Assembly (NCBI GenBank): GCA_029844215.1
Contig: CM056724.1
Span: forward strand, 87,377,093 to 87,441,092
From: Przewalskia tangutica
Lineage: Eukaryota > Streptophyta > Magnoliopsida > Solanales > Solanaceae
Length of the DNA: 64,000 nucleotides
Direction: 5' to 3'
The notes beneath the pieces were generated by a model. It worked only from the letters and a program-made list of their open reading frames with translations. It was not told where the DNA came from and did not search any database. Below, one piece after another: positions 9,516 to 22,430 of the stretch (its first letter is position 1; the number at the start of each line of letters is the position of its first letter). The position numbers and the translations under genes were made by a program.

Positions 9516-12015
9516 TGTTGACACCCAATTTTGACCCATCTTTTAGTAATTTCTTGCAATTTTAAGCATTTTAGGACACCGCATTTTAATCATCAATTTT
9601 TGCATTTTTTACATAATATTCTATGTTTATTTCTTCACAAAATGACATGAAATCTTTTTATATTAAATTAAGCATGATGTCTTTGTTAATATTATGTGTC
9701 TATTATTATTACACCGTCGTTTGATTTTAATAGTGTTTGCATCTCTTTAAATAATTAATTGACACTGCATTTTTTCTTTTAATTAGGCATTAAACATTTC
9801 TTAAATATTGCATTTTATCATTATATCGTCGACATTTTTATTTTGATAATTTTGTACCTTTAAATAATTTTTCTTTTAAATAATTAATCCGTTTTGCATT
9901 TTTTGTCAAACCAGTCCAGTCCAAGGCACAATCTGGACCAGTTCAATCCTCCAAAAACCGAAGTTCAAACTGAGGCCCAATACACCTTTCATCTTTTCCC
10001 TCTAATACCCAATACCCAATACCCAAAACCCAATACCCAAAACCCTAAACCTAAATACCCCATATAAATAAAAAACCTTACCCCCCATTTAAAAAAACTA
10101 CCCCTCATTCCCTTCTAGCCGCAACACAACCCTAAAAAGAACCCAGTCGCACACCCCCTCAGCCGCCCTAACTCCCTCTCCCCTCAGCCGCCCTAACTCC
10201 CTCTCCCCTCAGCCGCCCTAACTCCCTCTCCCTTCCCAGCCTCCTGCCTTATCCCCTCTCTCATCATCACTCTCCCTCGTCTCACACCACTACTGCTCAT
10301 CACCCGACATCGGCAGACCCTTATCCCGTCGCCACTGTACAGCTACAACGAACCATGCCAACACCTCCATCGACCTTCCCGTCGTCGACAAACACCCACA
10401 CACCCACAATCCCGTCACCCATTAACACCATTGAACACCCATCCCCCCGAACCGAACCACCAACACCACCACTGCACCCGGTTCGATTGTGCTCTCTGTT
10501 TTCGATATCTGGTCGGAAAGACTTCGGCGTTGCTCTGGTGAAAATCGTCGAAGCAACGTCGTGCTTGCCCCATCTATTTTGCCTTTGTTCCATCGGATTT
10601 GACCACCGGCGGCGTTGAACACTGCTCCGGCTAGCTTTTTGTTGAACTCGCAGTTTCATTTTTTTTCATGTTTGTATTGATTTGGCATTTTGGGTTTATT
10701 TCGGTAACCCTTGTCCCTATTTGGACTGATTTTGTGTTTTGGACCTCTGTTGGGTACTATTTTGGACCTCTGTTCCGCCGGATTTGACCACCAGTAATCC
10801 TTGTCTCGCGTTAGCTTTACAGTACGCTATTGTTGTCTTTTGATTCGCTGCTCCCGCTGTTTCCACTGTTCCACGAGCCATTTGGTTTGTTGTGTTGCTA
10901 TTGTTTTGTTATTCCATATTGTTATTATTATTTGATATTTCATGTTGGAGCTTTTGGTCTACATATTCCGGCGAGCACTACCGCTGTGATGTTACTATCG
11001 AACCCCACTGTTTTGGTTGTTTGTGGGTTTATTCGGACGATTTTGCCCTTTCTATTTTAATAAAATGACTGGAACAGATTTCTATTATAAATGAACAGAT
11101 GCTACACTTTTATTTCTTACTGATTTGAATTGATATTACACTTGATTGGCCAATGAAAAAGTTATCCGTCGATTTTTGAGGCCTCCACAATTGCAAAGAC
11201 GGAAAATAAAATAAATGAAGCTTTCTGGGCAATGATGATTTCTTCCACTTACACCGGATAACCAACATGCGTTGGCAGGGCGAATTCTCGCAGCCGCACT
11301 TGTTTAGGCTGTCCCATTTTATTTTTATATATATGAGCCCTCTGTGTTTAAAACTATTAATGTTTTGGCGCAGATCTGAAGGTTTTATCTATTTTATTGT
11401 TTTCTAGCAATATTGGCCGATGAAAGAATCTCCGTCTGATTTTCAAGGTCTTCCCTGTACAAAGACGAATTTATTTTTTGCTTTACTTACTAATTCTTGT
11501 TATTGCTTTTAAAATTGTTTATTCTATTATTAACACTTTTACTAAGTGTTTATGCAGGTACCCGGAGATCATCTTGTGCAGAAGGCCTAAAAAGGGCTAA
11601 AAGATGTCCCGGAGTTTTATCTTATGTCGCATTTAATTTTAGTTTTATTATTCTGTATTGCATTTTATTTTAATTGTAAATTATGTAAAAATGCTTAGAA
11701 TAGGTAGAATAAAAGCCAATATATAATTAACCTAGGTTTGAACGGATAACCGCAAGTTAGCGGATCTTAAAGGATGCCTAACCCCTTCCCTTTAGGATAA
11801 TAAAGAACCATAATCCAGAATCTCATTAATTTCGCAAACCATTAAATGGAGATTAATTGCAGTATTTTTATTGCAATAAATCAAGTGTCCTAATTCACTT
11901 AAATAATTAGGTGGCGACTCCTTAAAATCAGCATTATTGCTCCATCCAGGGAACCGCGCCAAAGAGTAACGTTGCGGATACCGTTCAGACCCCGAGGTCA
12001 AAACCGGGCGCGACA
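9516..12015 (+). mobile_element. Element 4 5' LTR
   Basis: 2,500 bases, very similar by eye to the 3' LTR (37129-39586) over its whole length, which implies a fairly recent insertion. A TATA-like 'catataaataaaa' lies near 10059-10071; the 3' LTR has 'caaataaataaaa' there. A 26-base unit 'ctcagccgccctaactccct' is repeated three times near 10158-10232 but only twice in the 3' LTR. Open frames of 60-110 codons in the C-rich stretch 10320-10660 are on both strands and overlap, so I do not call a gene. Confidence 0.92.
10156..10232 (+). repeat. Three-copy short repeat in the Element 4 5' LTR
   Basis: Three units of about 26 bases, 'cctcagccgccctaactccc' plus 'tctcc'. The 3' LTR has two units (about 37754-37803). 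It lies about 90 bases past the TATA-like box, so it would be in the transcribed leader. Confidence 0.75.
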
Positions 12016-12036
12016 GAATGGCGACTCCGCTGGGGA
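12016..12036 (+). other. Element 4 primer-binding site (Arg-tRNA type)
   Basis: TGGCGACTCCGCTGGGGA at 12019-12036, three bases after the LTR end. Its complement TCCCCAGCGGAGTCGCCA fits the 3' end of plant Arg-tRNA including CCA. Ogre elements are known to use an Arg-tRNA primer. Confidence 0.85.
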
Positions 12037-14980
12037 TATCAGGTTCTTGATCATAGCAATCCCAGGTTAATTAAATATTGCGCCTTATTTTGCTTTTATA
12101 TTTGTTGTAAATGTTTTATATTGTTTGCTGTTATTTTGTAATTAACTACTTTAATTGCTACATTCTTTTACTGCTTACCTTAAATTGTCATTACGCTCAT
12201 ATTTCCTCCATTCTGGAAAATTGACCTTATCACACACTACACGCGAGGTGTGCTTTGCACACCCGCAAATTTCTTTAAAATACCCAAATTTAGGAGAGTC
12301 TGCATTTTACGCGGAGAATCCGGTCCAACTGGTGGCCGCGTAGCCTTCTCACTCGAGTAGTCCGCTCGGGAACCATTGTGTCTAGTAAGCTAAATTTTAG
12401 AAAATTTAAGATAGAGCTATATCGCCCTCTTTATTTTAAGTCATGCATGCATACACTCTAGGTGGGTCGATCCTTAGTATTGTCTCCACGATTAGAAAAT
12501 CCACCAAATTGTCGTTGGGTTTCACAACGCGTCGACCAATAAGCATATATGTGTAGCGTGATAATGATAGACGGATCCAAGCCTGGTCATGACACGCCAA
12601 AATTGGAAAAAGTGCACCGTCATTTGGTCGCCATTTCCAACAAAACATTGCAGTTTAACGGCTTGGACTTATTTATCATAATTTCGCATATCTGGCGTTT
12701 AGGCCAACCTCTGGCATAAGAGAGGTCTCATGCATATTAGGACGCGCACTTGATTTGCATGTTTTTGTTTACTATTTTTGTCGCTAGCAATTCTGTACAT
12801 ATTATTTAATGCAATAATTACCCTTTTGTGATTCCGGGCTCGAGCATTTGCATTTTTGCACTTTTTGCTGTCACATTGCAATCAGGACTTCTACTGCGTA
12901 AATCACTCTTGAATAGCGTGACTTGGACTTTGTGAAGCATCAACCACCAGTCTGGTCGAACCAATCAGGGGAATCTTTGACTATATTGTCACACCTCTTC
13001 ATTTTTATTATTTTGTCATTTTCCTACTCACCCGTTTCTCATATTTTGCAGGAAGGTCGTCCTCGCAAACAGCCAAGGGCGGTCGGAAAAAGAAACAAAA
13101 ATCATCACAAGAATGAGCGGGAATTATGTTTACTAATAGAAGTCAGTCTATACCATATTCAACGAGACGTCGCTCTCAGTTCTTCTATATTTTGTATCTT
13201 TATACATATTTGCAAATTCAATTGATATGTTTAGCGTTGATTACATAGTTCTTTCATATCATGCATTTTACAGCATAATTGTCCCGAACTACGCGTGTCT
13301 GATTCTCACCATACGGTGTAATACGTAGGCAACCCATCTAGGGTTCGACACCACCACATAAAAAAAAAGGGACATATTTGGTTCACCCATTCATTGCATT
13401 TATCCAATCACGAACATTCATTCATGCATTTCATTCATTCTATCACAGTCATGCATTTTTTCATTACATTCTTTTACTTTGCATTAGTCTTACAGTGAAC
13501 AATCATTTATTTTGTACAACTTTTACTTTTGCATTTCTTTCATGAATAAATTCATTTTAAATCACACGTTTTATAACATATCTGAACGAACTACGCACAC
13601 CTGATTCTCGTCAAAGATGAGATACGTAGGCAGACCTATTCGGGTTCGGTACCCTTTATTCAAAAATACAAAAAAAAAATATTTTTGTGCATACATACAA
13701 AAAAAATGTTATCCAAAAATACAAGGACATTTTTTAAGTATCATTGTTTGATTTGGTTGATACCGACACAGTTGGTAGTGTGCATAGGAAAGAACAAATA
13801 ATAATCAATATGGTTGACTTTGTGGTAAACCATAAATTCTTTTGGTACCTCTCACGTACACCTGTAATGATATTGTCTTGCATGCTTTCAAGATAAGAAC
13901 GAAACCAACCTCGTCGTTTCATGTGCATTGTGTGGTGAGTTTTAGAATAAGTTCAATTGCATTGCATTGTGATCTAGAACTTGGCCTGAATGTTTGTTGA
14001 GGCGTCCTGAGTAACACTCGGTGTAGGAAATAATCGTAGGCTTTCTTTGACCCGTTTGAGCTTTTTCAGCCTACCAAATAACATTATCCGTAGTACACCC
14101 CTTTTGAGCCTGAAGCCTATTCTTTTTACAACTGTATATTACACCTATACCCTTTCTGAGTGCGTACGCACTATCCCTCTCTTGGCCCGACCTCCTTGAG
14201 CGCTTTGAAAATGCGCAAGTGGCTGACAAAATTCTGCGTCGAAATTTGCAAAGACAAAAATTGTCAAAGTCCCAAAAGGGAAAATAAAAACACAAATGAC
14301 GACTTCACGGAAGAAGAAATCAAAAGCCCCAACATTATAAAAAAAATGAATGAAATGAGAGAATAACTTTGGAAAAAGGGGGCTCCGAACGAAAGATTCA
14401 AAAAGAAGTCAGTACAGAAAAACTGGGAAAAAAAAAAACAGGTCAGCATTAAAGCACACAAATATCAAGCACGGACGTAGTCCAACGCTCGAGGAAGGAT
14501 TAGTCACTTTTTTACCCAAATAATATTCGTCCCTTCCCCCAAACCTACATTACAAGCCCGTGACAAGCCCTACATGATCTTATACTGAGGGTTCTCACAT
14601 TAGTGGATACTTACATGATGGCCAAGCCTATGGTATCACAATTGCATGCATTGAACATCCTTTTGAGTGTGAGTGTACTTCTCTAAACGTCCCAAAATTC
14701 AAAATACTGGAATATATGTGAGAAATGAGACTTTCTTCAGCGAGGGCATTTGAAACGCGAGATTACGTGTAGTTCGAAACCTTGGCTGCAAGCAAGTGTG
14801 TCAGTACTTAGGTGTCTGAGGTACCATTTGAAACTATAGGAATTACCCAGAAGTCAGTCTCGGTTAGACTGAAAGTAAATAATGGGATTCCTAAGCACAA
14901 TACTAATTGTTGGTATCAACTGAAGTCAGAACTTGATGCTGTCTTTCAACTTTTCAAAAAAAAAAAGCATATATATTTTT
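12037..14980 (+). other. Element 4 interior, 5' part: non-coding with dispersed Tat-type units
   Basis: About 2.9 kb with no frame longer than 100 codons and no gag or pol motif. Two single units of a motif 'gaactacg...ctgattct...gatacgtaggca...ttcgg' occur near 13290-13350 and 13585-13650. These are diverged relatives of the tandem array that begins near 14990. A-rich and T-rich runs separate them. 'ccccttttgagcctgaagcctattc' (14098-14123) is wording I associate with Tat-lineage interiors; I cannot verify it here. Confidence 0.65.
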
Positions 14981-14984
14981 TTTT

Positions 14985-15945
14985 TGCATAACGAACTACG
15001 TCTTGACCTGATTCCCTCAGCGGGATACGTAGGCGGCCACATTGGCTTCGGTCTCATTTTAAAAAAAAATGTACAATCATTTTTTTTTTGCATCACGAAC
15101 TACGTCTTGACCTGATTCCCTCAGCGGGATACGTAGGCGGCCACATTGGCTTCGGTCTCATTTTTTGAAATTGTATAATCGTATTCTTTGCATCACGAAC
15201 TACGTCTTGACCTGATTCACTCAGCGGGATATGTAGGCGGCCACATTGGCTTCGGTCTCATTTTTTGAAATTGTACAATCGTATTCTGTGCATCACACAC
15301 TACGTCTTGACCTGATTCTCTCAGCGGGATACGTAGGCGGTCACATTGGCTTCGGTCTCATTTTTTGAAAATTGTACAATCATTGTTTGCATCACGAACT
15401 ACGTCTTGACCTGATTCCCTCAGCGGGATACGTAGGCGGCCACATTGGCTTCGGTCTCATTTTTTGAAATTGTACAATCGTATTCTTTGCATCATGAACT
15501 ACGTCTTGACCTGATTCCTCACGGATACGAGGCGCCACATTGGCTTCGGCCTCATTTTTGAAATTGTACAATCGTATTCTTTGCATCACGAACTACGCTC
15601 GACTGATTCCTCACGGATACGAGGCGATACATTGCTTCGGTCTCATTTTTTGAAAATTGTACAATCATTTTTTGCATCACGAACTACGTCTTGACCTGAT
15701 TCTCTCAGCGGGATACGTAGGCGGCCACATTGGCTTCGGTCTCATTTTTTGAAATTGTACAATCTTATTCTTTGCATCATGAACTACGTCTTGACCTGAT
15801 TCCCTCGGCGGGATACTTAGGCGGCCACATTGGCTTCGGCTCATTGTTTGAAAACTGTACAATCATTTTTTGCATCACGAACTACGTCATGACCTGATTC
15901 CCTCATAAGGATACGTAGGCGGCCTAAGTCGGCTTCGGTCACACC
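14985..15945 (+). repeat. About 98-bp tandem array in Element 4
   Basis: Ten units, starting near 14992, 15098, 15197, 15297, 15396, 15494, 15589, 15681, 15779 and 15877. Core: 'gaactacgtcttgacctgat' then 'tccctcagcgggatacgtag' then 'gcggccacattggcttcgg', followed by a T-rich spacer and 'tgtacaatc'. Units 6 and 7 (15494-15640) carry many single-base losses (for example CAGCGGG read as CACGG). Short open frames on the minus strand here are repeat by-products. Confidence 0.92.
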
Positions 15946-16099
15946 ATTAGAAATCTTCTCATTGGCTCGCGCATGCATGTAACGCGTTTGATTATTCTGA
16001 AAAGAGATATGAGCAATTTCCGCCAGAGTCAAGTCTTGCCCATGCGCCCCGCATAACGAAAACTGGGACAATTTGGAAAATGCACCATGAAGAGATCGT

Positions 16100-16735
16100 A
16101 ATAAGGATTCCAAAAGCAATCAGCAATCGCAGCATTCAGCAAGCATTCGCAGCATTCAGCAAGCATTCGCAGCATTCAACAAGTCCGCACAGAGACTGCA
16201 TCAGCACTCGCAGCATTCAGCAGGCACACAACATTCAACACGTCCGTGCAAGGACGAAATCTCAGCATTTGCAGCATCACATCAATACAACCGCCATCGC
16301 GTTTTACAGGATAACGTTTCTACTCATACAATTACATTGCTTATAAATTCAGGCGTTATCATTTTTGCCTTAATAGTTATGCACTAACCTTTGCTTAAGT
16401 CTGAGCATGCAAGCAGCAAGAGCCAAAGCTACAAAGTGGACGCGAATCAATCACTCATTTCCTAAAATTCACAAGTTTTCTTTGAAGCAGAATCTGCATA
16501 TCAGCAAAGGCGGGAGGACAACAATAAGCCCATGCAGATTACAAACGCACAACGTCTATGCAATGACGTTATCTCAACCCGGGCGAGTCACAAAGCAGGT
16601 ACGTCCATAAAATGACATCATTTCATTGCAAGCCTATGCAACAGCTTCATCTATGTTTCGTCTATGCAACGACGAGCATCTGCATCGCGTCTATGCAACG
16701 ACGTCATTTCATGTAAGTCTATGCAACGGCTTCAT
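16100..16735 (+). repeat. Short degenerate repeats in Element 4
   Basis: Around 16120-16265 a 19-20 base unit 'gcagcattcagcaagcattc' recurs five or six times with drift. From 16545 to 16735 units of 'tctatgcaacgacgtcattt' recur four or five times and grade into the 46-bp array that follows. The two arrays may share an origin, the 46-bp unit being a rearranged pair of this motif. Confidence 0.7.
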
Positions 16736-17600
16736 CCATGTTTCGTCCATACAAGACGATAACGCCCACACAAGGCAATATTTGCATTTCGTCCATACAA
16801 GACTACAACGCCCACACAAGGCGTCATTTGCATTTCGTCCATACGAGACGACAACGCCCATACAAGGCGTCATTTGCATTTCGTCCATACAAGACGACAA
16901 CGCCCATACAAGGCAACATTTTCATTTCGTCCATACAAGACGACAACGCCCATACAAGGCGTCATTTGTATTTTGTCCATACAAGACGACAACGCCCATA
17001 CAAGGCGTCATTTGCATTTCGTCCATACGAGACGACAACGCCCATACAAGGCGTCATTTGGATTTCGTCCATACAAGACGACAACGCCCATACAAGGCAA
17101 CATTTGCATTTCGTCCATACAAGACGACAACGCCCATACAAGGCGTCATTTGCATTTCGTCTATACAAGACGACAACGCCCATACAAGGCAACATTTGCA
17201 TTTCGTCCATACAAGACGATAACGCCCATACAAGGCAACATTTGCATTTCGTCCATACAAGACGACAACGCCCATACAAGGCAACATTTGCATTTCGTCC
17301 ATACAAGACGACAACGCCCTCACAAGGCAACATTTGCATTTCGTCCATGCAAGACGATAACGCCGACACAAGGCGTTATTTGCATTTCGTCCATACAAGA
17401 CGACAACGTCCATACAAGGCGTCATTTGCATTTCGTCCATACAAGACGACAACGCCCATACAAGGCATCATTTGCATTTCGTCGATACAAGACGATAACG
17501 CCCACACAAGGCGTCATTTGCATTTCGTCCATACAAGACGACAACGCCCACACAAGGCGTCATCTGCATCTCGCCTATACAAGACGACGTATCATCACAT
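16736..17600 (+). repeat. 46-bp tandem array in Element 4
   Basis: About 18 units of 46 bases: 'catttcgtccatacaagacg' 'acaacgcccatacaaggc' 'gtcatttg', with a variant ending 'aacatttg'. Inside each unit 'catacaagacgacaacgc' and 'catacaaggcgtcatttg' look like two related halves. Since 46 is not a multiple of three and the unit lacks stops in several frames, all three plus frames (one of 312 codons) and parts of the minus strand stay open. This is not evidence of a protein. The Element 5 solo LTR interrupts the interior just after the array. Confidence 0.93.
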
Positions 17601-17826
17601 CACTTCATCAACATTGTTATACCCCGTAGTTCCAGGGTATGTATGCGAGGACGTACGTACGAGAATACGACATTAAAATTGGAAAGAAAGAAGATGTGAC
17701 TTTTCGACGGAAAAGTTTCCGGATTTCGTGAAGGAAAAAAGTTCGTTAGTGGGAATTGGATTCCCAGATTTGGTATTCGGTCTTCTTGGAATATTTGAGA
17801 ATTATGGAATTTTATTTCCGGAATTG

Positions 17827-18125
17827 GTCACGTGGGGCCTACGGGAGAAATTTACGGTTTTGTGGGGCCCACTTTGTTTTCGAGATTTTGGCCTTTATGG
17901 ATATTTTCGGAAGATGAAATATTTGGACGAGTAGGAGAGCGACACATGTCACCCCCCTAGGTGGCCTTATGGCCGAAATGTGCTAGACAAGTGGCAAGAC
18001 AAGTGGCCTTGTCTTGCAAGATATTTTAGTGTGGACAAGTGGCTTGTGGGACCCACACACACTTGTCCCCAATCTCAACCACACACTTGCCTTCATCCTA
18101 GCCCTTGGTTGTCCTATATATACAC
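17827..18125 (+). promoter_or_regulatory. Element 5 LTR promoter module
   Basis: GGTCACGTGGGGCCTAC (17826-17842) combines a G-box (CACGTG) with the first box; GTGGGGCCCAC follows at 17862-17872, 30 bases start to start. Then GCGACACATGTCACCC (17939-17954) and a strong TATATATA at 18115-18122. Same order as Elements 2, 3 and 6. Confidence 0.55.
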
Positions 18126-18511
18126 TACTAGTTGATGAAATCTTCCACACTTAACCATTTCAAGACTTGAGAAAAATCCCTCCCTCCCTTGACCTAGAGC
18201 TCTCGGCCATGGTGCCTTTTCTTGAGCAAAATTTGTCCAACAATTCTTAAACTCTCAAGTGTTCTTCCCTAAGGTGTTAGGAAGATTGTGTACCAAGAGT
18301 TGGAAAAGATTTCACACCCCTAGCCTTGAAGGGATGCCTTGGCCGAAAGTTGTCATCTTTGAAACCTAAGTGTTCTTCACTTTTTGGAGTTGAATCTTGA
18401 AGGGAAGTTGGTTAGGAGCTTCTATGGGTTGCTTGTAGCGGATTGGAACGTAAAGATTTGGAGCTAAGACTTGCTTGGAGCGACTTTAAGAAATTGGATA
18501 TTCTCGGGCTA

Positions 18512-18524
18512 TTTGAGGTAGTGA
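18512..18524 (+). promoter_or_regulatory. Splice-donor-like site in the Element 5 LTR
   Basis: tttGAG|GTAGTG, junction at 18517/18518, about 400 bases after the TATA box. Equivalent in position to donor-like sites in the other LTRs of the clade. Confidence 0.4.
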
Positions 18525-20018
18525 AACTTAAACCTCTTTGTGAATTGGTTATTATACATATATTATAAGTATATTATGGATTATATAATATATGGATTAA
18601 AGTTTGAAAGGATTTGGATCTTGTTAAGTTGCAAAAATGAAAATTGGCAAGAAAGCCACAAAATGGTAAAAACGTATCTTACTTGCTAAGAAGCTAATAA
18701 CAAAGTAACTATAACTTATATTAAGATGGAATATAAGTTGGATGACTAATGAAGTAATTGGATAAGTAAAATGGACAAGGTTGGCCAAGGACCCCAACTT
18801 AAGGACTGTATTTACTTTGGACTGTATTTACTTTGGACTGTATTTACATTTCATAAGGGAAGATTGTTCAATCGCGTTCCGTTTGGGCGTGTGATCCCCT
18901 TTTTAATTATTGTATTGTATCGTTAAGGGGAAGATTTTTAAATCGCGTTCCGTTTGGGCGTGTGATCCCCTTCTTTATGTTGTTTAATTATTACGCCTTA
19001 TATATGGCATATAAATTACGGTTATTTGGGCCTTGGAGAAAGATGGAAAAGTATGTAAAAACGGGGGAAGTGCTGCCGAATTTTTCGTAGAATTAGAGGG
19101 CTTTTTATTGGTATAAGTCTTCAATGGTAAGTAAGGTTTGATAGAAGTACTATGACCATTTTAGGAGTGAAGTACTACGTGTGGCGTGATCAACTTGGCT
19201 TAAGGAGTAGCCGACGGGTTGAAGTACTTGGAGCGTTTTGCTATTTGTCGATAATCGTCGCGAGGTATGTGAACCTCTTCCTATCTTTTCTAGCATGATT
19301 GTTGTGAACTATGTAGTACGGTAGACGTACGTGTGCTAAACGAGTTTTGGTTGGTTTAAAACATAAGGTGTTATAATAGCTTTATGGGAAGTTAGTTATA
19401 ACGACTTTATGTAGGTAAAAGAATGGGTTATTGATTTTAGAAGTTAAGAGACTTGATCTTAAAAGATAAGAGACTCAACTTATAAATGACGTTTTATGAA
19501 ATGTTAAGGACTATGAATTTTATTAAAAAGTTGTGAAACCTTATTCGTGAGTAATGAGTACTTGGCTTTTAAAGAATAATGTTTTACTGATTTCAGAAAT
19601 GAGAATAAGTATCGAACAAACCACTGCAGCGTTAATAAAGGAAAATGTATTGACTAATTAACTATATTAAAACCAGTAGAAACCTCCATCTGCATAGAAG
19701 CTAAGATAAGACAAAATTGTATTACATTTTCTAGATCATCATGGCTGCTTTAATAAGATTGTTATAAACAAGAATAACTACTCACACATAAGGCATATGT
19801 TACTCAATGGTTTTAAAAAGGAGATTACGTTATTTGATTAAGACTATGAACTATGAAATCTTTCGAAAATAAGAGACTTGAGTATTTGAAATTAGGCAAC
19901 TTGAACTTTTGGAAAAGAATGTTGTTACTTGACTTTAAAAGGGTAAAATGTGTTGGTTTAAAATGAAGACATGGTATTGCCTTAATCTGTCTTAAAAGAG
20001 GGTTTAAATGTTATGGAC

Positions 20019-20400
20019 GATCCTTTACCGAGTCCCATGGGATGGGCCGGGACATGTATTCCATACGATCCTTTACCGAGTCCCATGGGATAGGCCGGGA
20101 CATGTATTTCATACGATTCTTTACCGAGTCCCATGGGATGGGCCGGGACATGTATTCCATACGATTCTCTACCGAGTCCCACGAGATGGGCCGGGACATG
20201 TATTTCATACGATTCTTTACCGAGTCCCATGGGATGGGCCGGGACATGTATTCCATATGATTCTCTACCGAGTCCCGTGGACGGGGGCGACACGTATTCC
20301 ATATGATTCTCACCGAGTCCCACGGATGGGCCGACACGATACCACACGATTCCACCTCGTGTCCCATGGATGGGCCGAGACATGTTATACGATTATACGA
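20019..20400 (+). repeat. 48-bp minisatellite in the Element 5 LTR
   Basis: Eight units of 48 bases: 'ctttaccgagtcccatggga' 'tgggccgggacatgtatt' 'ccatacga'. The last three units carry several small losses. As 48 is divisible by three and the unit has no stop in several frames, overlapping 70-150 codon frames are open on both strands; these are artefacts of the repeat. It occupies the same LTR slot as the GC-rich arrays of Elements 3 and 8. Confidence 0.93.
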
Positions 20401-21464
20401 TTTATACCTAGATCGCCAGGTGAGGAAGGAGTTCCACGGCATGAGGGATGACTTTGAGGCGTAAGTCACGACTTGACATGACTACTTTTATGTTGTAAAT
20501 CGTAGTTTGGTTATCATACATGTCTCTTGTTTTATATGTATCGCATGATTTCATTTCTGATTTTTCGCCACATATTTGGTACTGTTATCGACCTCATTCG
20601 GGGCCGTTCATGCCGCAGTAGAGGTACATCGGCCGTCGATCCTCGCCAAAGTATCACACTGCGTTTTTGGGAAGCTCCGTTTCTCCGAGGCTTATCTTTG
20701 GTATAGTCCTGTCATCAGAGGTACTTACATTCGTGGGTATGGCGGCCTGTTGTCACACCCCAACCCAAGCTCGTGGATCGGTGCCCTACTGGGCACCTCG
20801 CTACCTTAACAACTAAGTATATTACGAAATTAATAATACTCATATTTTTTTCTTTTAAAACCAACGACGATAAGGCAAAGCCGACTAGCCGCCATATCAT
20901 ATACATAAACAAAAGACACTACATCGCACACGCAGTCCAATCCCACATATGAATACGCACTCTAGGAGTTAAATCAAATATGACGACAAGGCCCCATTGC
21001 ACCTAAAACTGCATAAAGCCTGCATCAAGGATATATACCAAAAAGATAAACTCACGACAGAGGAGCTATCCAAAACCCCGAGCAGATCCTACACTGCCGA
21101 TCACCAAACAACAGACCTAAACTGCAGATTTAACGCACTTCAAGGAGGTCAAGACGAAGAATGTACCAAGTATGTGACGATGTAATCAGTAATAAAATCA
21201 TAACATCTAAACAAAACAGAGACATGTATGATAGCCAACCTACGATACCTGATACATAAGCGATATATCAAGTCGTGGACGCAGGCCCTCAAAGTCACTA
21301 CTCAAATATAACTATGGGTCTCACGCCCATAATATCAATCATGCCCGTGGAATCCTTCCTCACTGCCGGCCCATGATATAACATAGCACCAATAGGCATA
21401 CATGAACACCAAGTCCCACCTGTGTTCTAAAATCAGACGCTAAGTAGGCAAAACGAGCGTGTGG

Positions 21465-21750
21465 TATAACGTCTGGGTTTACCCTCATTTATACTCGACT
21501 CGGGCGAGGTGGTAGCGGTGGTATAACGTCTGGGCTTGCCTCATTTATACTCTTACCCGGAGAAGGTGGTATAACGTCTGGGCTTGCCTCATTTATACTC
21601 TTACCCTATCTCAACCTGGCCACAAACAACACATAAAGCGGTGGTACAGCGTCGGGGGTTTACCCTCACTTATACTCTTACCCTGGAGTTGGTGGTACAA
21701 CGTCTTGGGGGTTTACCCCTCACTTATACTCTTACCCTATCTCGACCGAC
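21465..21750 (-). repeat. GC-rich minisatellite, Element 6 LTR 1
   Basis: Five units of 50-70 bases: 'ggtggtataacgtctggg' + 'cttgcctcatttatactctt' + 'acccgga'. The same block recurs at about 27275-27565 and 33190-33480 with different small gaps. Related to the Element 1 array. Slot equivalent to those in the other families. Confidence 0.85.
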
Positions 21751-21969
21751 CATCAAACAAGACATAAGCACTACCATGTCTTCTATAAAAATTCGGGAAT
21801 TTAACCCAAGTACTACAAGTAACGGAAGCATACCCGTGGAATCCCACATCACCGCTTCGATGCGTCCCAAGAACTCATAACAAGACACCACCCTTCAACC
21901 GAGAGTCGCAAGAACTTAATAAAACATAATACTTGCACTCAAAGGCTATTACGACATATAGGCAAGTTC

Positions 21970-22430
21970 TCAATTAACCAAGCCAAAGTACTTATCAAGG
22001 CACACATAGGATAAATTCTCATTTAACAAGCCAAAGTACTTATCGAGGCACAAATAGAATAAATTCTCATTTAACAAGCCAAAGTACTTATCAGGGCACA
22101 AATAGAATAAATTCTCATTTAACTAGCCAAAGTACTTATCCGGGCACAAATAGAATAAATTCTCATTTAACTAGCCAAAGTACTTATCCGGGCACAAATA
22201 GAATAAATTATCATTTAACAAGCCAAAGTACTTATCGGCACAAATAGAATAAATTCTCATTTAACTAGCCAAAGTACTTATCCGCACAAATAGAAAAATT
22301 CTCAATTTATCAAGCCAAAGTACTAATCAAGGCATACATAGAATAATTCTCTTTTAACAAGTCAAAGTACTTATCAAGGCACACTTAGACAAATTCTCAA
22401 TTTATCAAGCCAAAGTACTACGTACGTACA
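21970..22430 (-). repeat. 48-bp AT-rich minisatellite, Element 6 LTR 1
   Basis: Nine units of about 48 bases: 'acaagccaaagtacttatca' 'gggcacaaatagaataaatt' 'ctcattta'. Recurs at about 27785-28245 and 33715-34175 with the same internal order of variants (for example the 'aactagcc' and 'attatcattt' versions), so the three LTRs were copied as whole blocks rather than expanding independently. Confidence 0.92.

Noticed and set aside
10005..10062. Telomere-like sequence (cccaatacccaa, aaaccctaaacc)
   Set aside because: Only one CCCTAAA-like unit; a simple cccaata repeat inside an LTR, repeated in the partner LTR.
10320..10660. Frames of 87-112 codons in the C-rich part of the Element 4 LTR as a gene
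   Set aside because: They overlap on opposite strands, are low in complexity (Pro/Thr or Gly/Val rich), and the second LTR at 37900-38230 does not keep the same frames.
16626..17676. Long open frames (198, 312 and 251 codons) as a repetitive-protein gene
   Set aside because: They follow from a stop-poor 46-bp tandem repeat read in every frame; no conserved start, no codon bias, and equal openness in all plus frames.
19982..20469. Overlapping frames of 72-152 codons on both strands
   Set aside because: Products of the 48-bp minisatellite in the Element 5 LTR, divisible by three and without stops.
21970..22430. Regular 48-bp repeats as a CRISPR array
   Set aside because: Direct head-to-tail minisatellite with no unique spacers, in plant retrotransposon DNA, repeated in three LTR copies.
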